64,000 bases of DNA from Roseburia sp. (GTDB taxonomy: Bacteria; Bacillota; Clostridia; Lachnospirales; Lachnospiraceae): positions 98,601 through 162,600 of the forward strand of contig JAMPFV010000001.1 of assembly GCA_023664265.1 (NCBI GenBank), written 5' to 3'. This document shows positions 62,942 to 64,000 of this stretch, one piece after another. Both the position numbers and the translations under genes were made by a program. Each line of letters begins with the position of its first letter. Position 1 is the stretch's first letter. The notes under the pieces were generated by a model. It was not told where the DNA came from, did not search any database, and saw only the letters and a program-made list of their open reading frames with translations.

Positions 62942-64000
62942 ACAGTTTTGTCTCGACGAAAATCGCATAGATGGCCTTGATGGCATTCTCAAAATCACTG
63001 TTGGCCACACCGATAATGATGTTCAACTCGCTTGAGCCCTGGTCAATCATTCGGACATTGATGTTTGCGTGCGCAAGCGCGGCGAAAATCCTTCCAGCCG
63101 TCCCCCGCTGCGCCTTCATACCGCGTCCGACCACCGCAATCAGCGCCAAATCCGACTGAATGTCGATGCTGTCGGGGCTTACCGCCTTGTTGATTCCGGA
63201 GAGAATGTTCTGCTCCTTGTTCTCAAACTCGGACTGATGCACCATAACGCTCAGGGTGTCGATTCCCGACGGCATATGCTCGAAGGAAATCCCGTACTCC
63301 TCAAACACCTGAAGCACCTTTCTCCCAAAGCCAATCTCGGAGTTCATCATATCCTTCTCAATCGTGATGGAGGCAAAGCCCTTCTTGCCTGCGATACCGG
63401 TAATCACATACTTCGACTTCTGGATGGTGTGCCCCACAATCCATGTCCCCTCGTCCTCCGGCGCGTTGGTGTTTCGGATATTGACGGGAATCCCCGCCTT
63501 TCTCACGGGGAAAATCGCGTCCTCATGGAGCACGTTGACACCCATGTAGGAAAGCTCGCGCATCTCCGCGTAGGTGATCATCTCGATACCCTGCGGGTTC
63601 TCGATAATGCGGGGATCTGCAATCAGAAAGCCCGAGACGTCCGTCCAGTTCTCGTATACATCCGCCTGAACCGCCTTGGCCACAATGGAGCCTGTAATAT
63701 CGGAACCGCCGCGCGAGAAAGTCTTGACCCTGCCGTCGCCCATCGCACCGTAAAAACCGGGAATAACCGCGTGCTCCACGCCCTCAAGCCGCTTGGAGAG
63801 CAGCACGTTGGTCAGCTCCGCGTCAAACACGCCCGCCTCGTTAAAGCGAATCGCCTCCGCGGGGTCGATAAACTCAAAGCCCAGATAATTCGCCATAATG
63901 ATGCCGTTCAGGTATTCTCCGCGGCTTGCGGCGTAATCGCTGCCGATTTTCTTCTTGAAGTTGTCAATAATCCTGCCAAATTCCCCCGTGAGGTCAAGGT
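62940..64000 (-). CDS. Aspartate kinase (5' part outside window)
   Basis: The visible 353 codons are the middle and C-terminal part of a monofunctional aspartokinase, which phosphorylates aspartate as the first step to lysine, threonine and methionine. SRGEYLNGIIMANYLG, TFSRGGSDITGS and the YAEMRELSYMGVNVLHEDA segment are typical of the kinase domain. Two ACT domains follow (about the last 160 residues), implying amino-acid feedback control. The frame continues in phase to the window edge, so the start codon lies outside. Confidence 0.95.
   Translation of the reverse strand, partial: LDLTGEFGRIIDNFKKKIGSDYAASRGEYLNGIIMANYLGFEFIDPAEAIRFNEAGVFDAELTNVLLSKRLEGVEHAVIPGFYGAMGDGRVKTFSRGGSDITGSIVAKAVQADVYENWTDVSGFLIADPRIIENPQGIEMITYAEMRELSYMGVNVLHEDAIFPVRKAGIPVNIRNTNAPEDEGTWIVGHTIQKSKYVITGIAGKKGFASITIEKDMMNSEIGFGRKVLQVFEEYGISFEHMPSGIDTLSVMVHQSEFENKEQNILSGINKAVSPDSIDIQSDLALIAVVGRGMKAQRGTAGRIFAALAHANINVRMIDQGSSELNIIIGVANSDFENAIKAIYAIFVETKL

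Overview
The window looks like chromosomal DNA of a spore-forming anaerobic Clostridia, most likely a Lachnospiraceae member with moderately high GC. The support is an alpha/beta-type small acid-soluble spore protein, a four-subunit pyruvate-type ferredoxin oxidoreductase, many Firmicutes-type Shine-Dalgarno sequences, consensus sigma-A promoters, a CIRCE element, and several small proteins that resemble Lachnospiraceae families. Most genes lie on the minus strand. I see no prophage, transposase, CRISPR array or rRNA.

Layout. 1-7.6 kb: surface-polymer genes (a cytidylyltransferase-oxidoreductase fusion cut by the window edge, a CDP-glycerol-transferase-like protein with a beta-propeller-like tail, a family 2 glycosyltransferase), tRNA-Gly, a membrane-anchored GH3-like protein and glyA. 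7.7-18.7 kb: a solitary divergent PilT-like ATPase, htpG behind CIRCE, a parvulin lipoprotein, an MBOAT/SGNH acylation pair, and clpB. 18.7-25.5 kb: porC-porD-porA-porB, a DHH phosphoesterase and guaB. 25.6-33.3 kb: small membrane and regulatory genes (PfkB-like protein, TetR, ECF sigma factor with a DUF4179 partner, HAD hydrolase) separated by repeat-rich or hairpin-rich intergenic DNA. 33.3-43.4 kb: glnS, truA, a PerM-type permease, engB, lon, clpX, clpP and tig. 43.6-48.9 kb: spore protein, a PAS histidine kinase with an HD-GYP response regulator, a DJ-1-like protein, a CYTH protein, and a CaCA-family antiporter behind a yybP-ykoY type (manganese) riboswitch. 49-64 kb: an accessory-looking stretch with thymidine kinase, an MNT/HEPN pair, two GH53 endo-galactanases (one cytoplasmic, one lipoprotein), tRNA-Leu, a peptidase E-like protein, XRE and AraC regulators, a cytidylate-kinase-like/MATE operon, a small-ORF/GNAT pair, and an aspartate kinase that runs off the window.

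How the genes work together. Protein quality control is heavily represented: tig, clpP, clpX and lon follow one another, and htpG and clpB lie nearby. The porCDAB genes follow guaB and the DHH gene on the same strand. The two GH53 enzymes suggest extracellular trimming of galactan followed by cytoplasmic breakdown of the imported oligosaccharides, although no transporter is present here.

The signals most worth following are: the manganese-type riboswitch in front of a calcium/sodium-antiporter-like gene; a 46-base palindromic sequence shared by two distant intergenic regions, one copy nested in a larger stem; a 20-bp palindrome that forms the ends of two convergent genes, so that both proteins finish with the same residues; the repeat array at 29.8-30.06 kb; a 14-bp inverted repeat over divergent promoters at tRNA-Leu; and several enzymes whose family catalytic residues are replaced.
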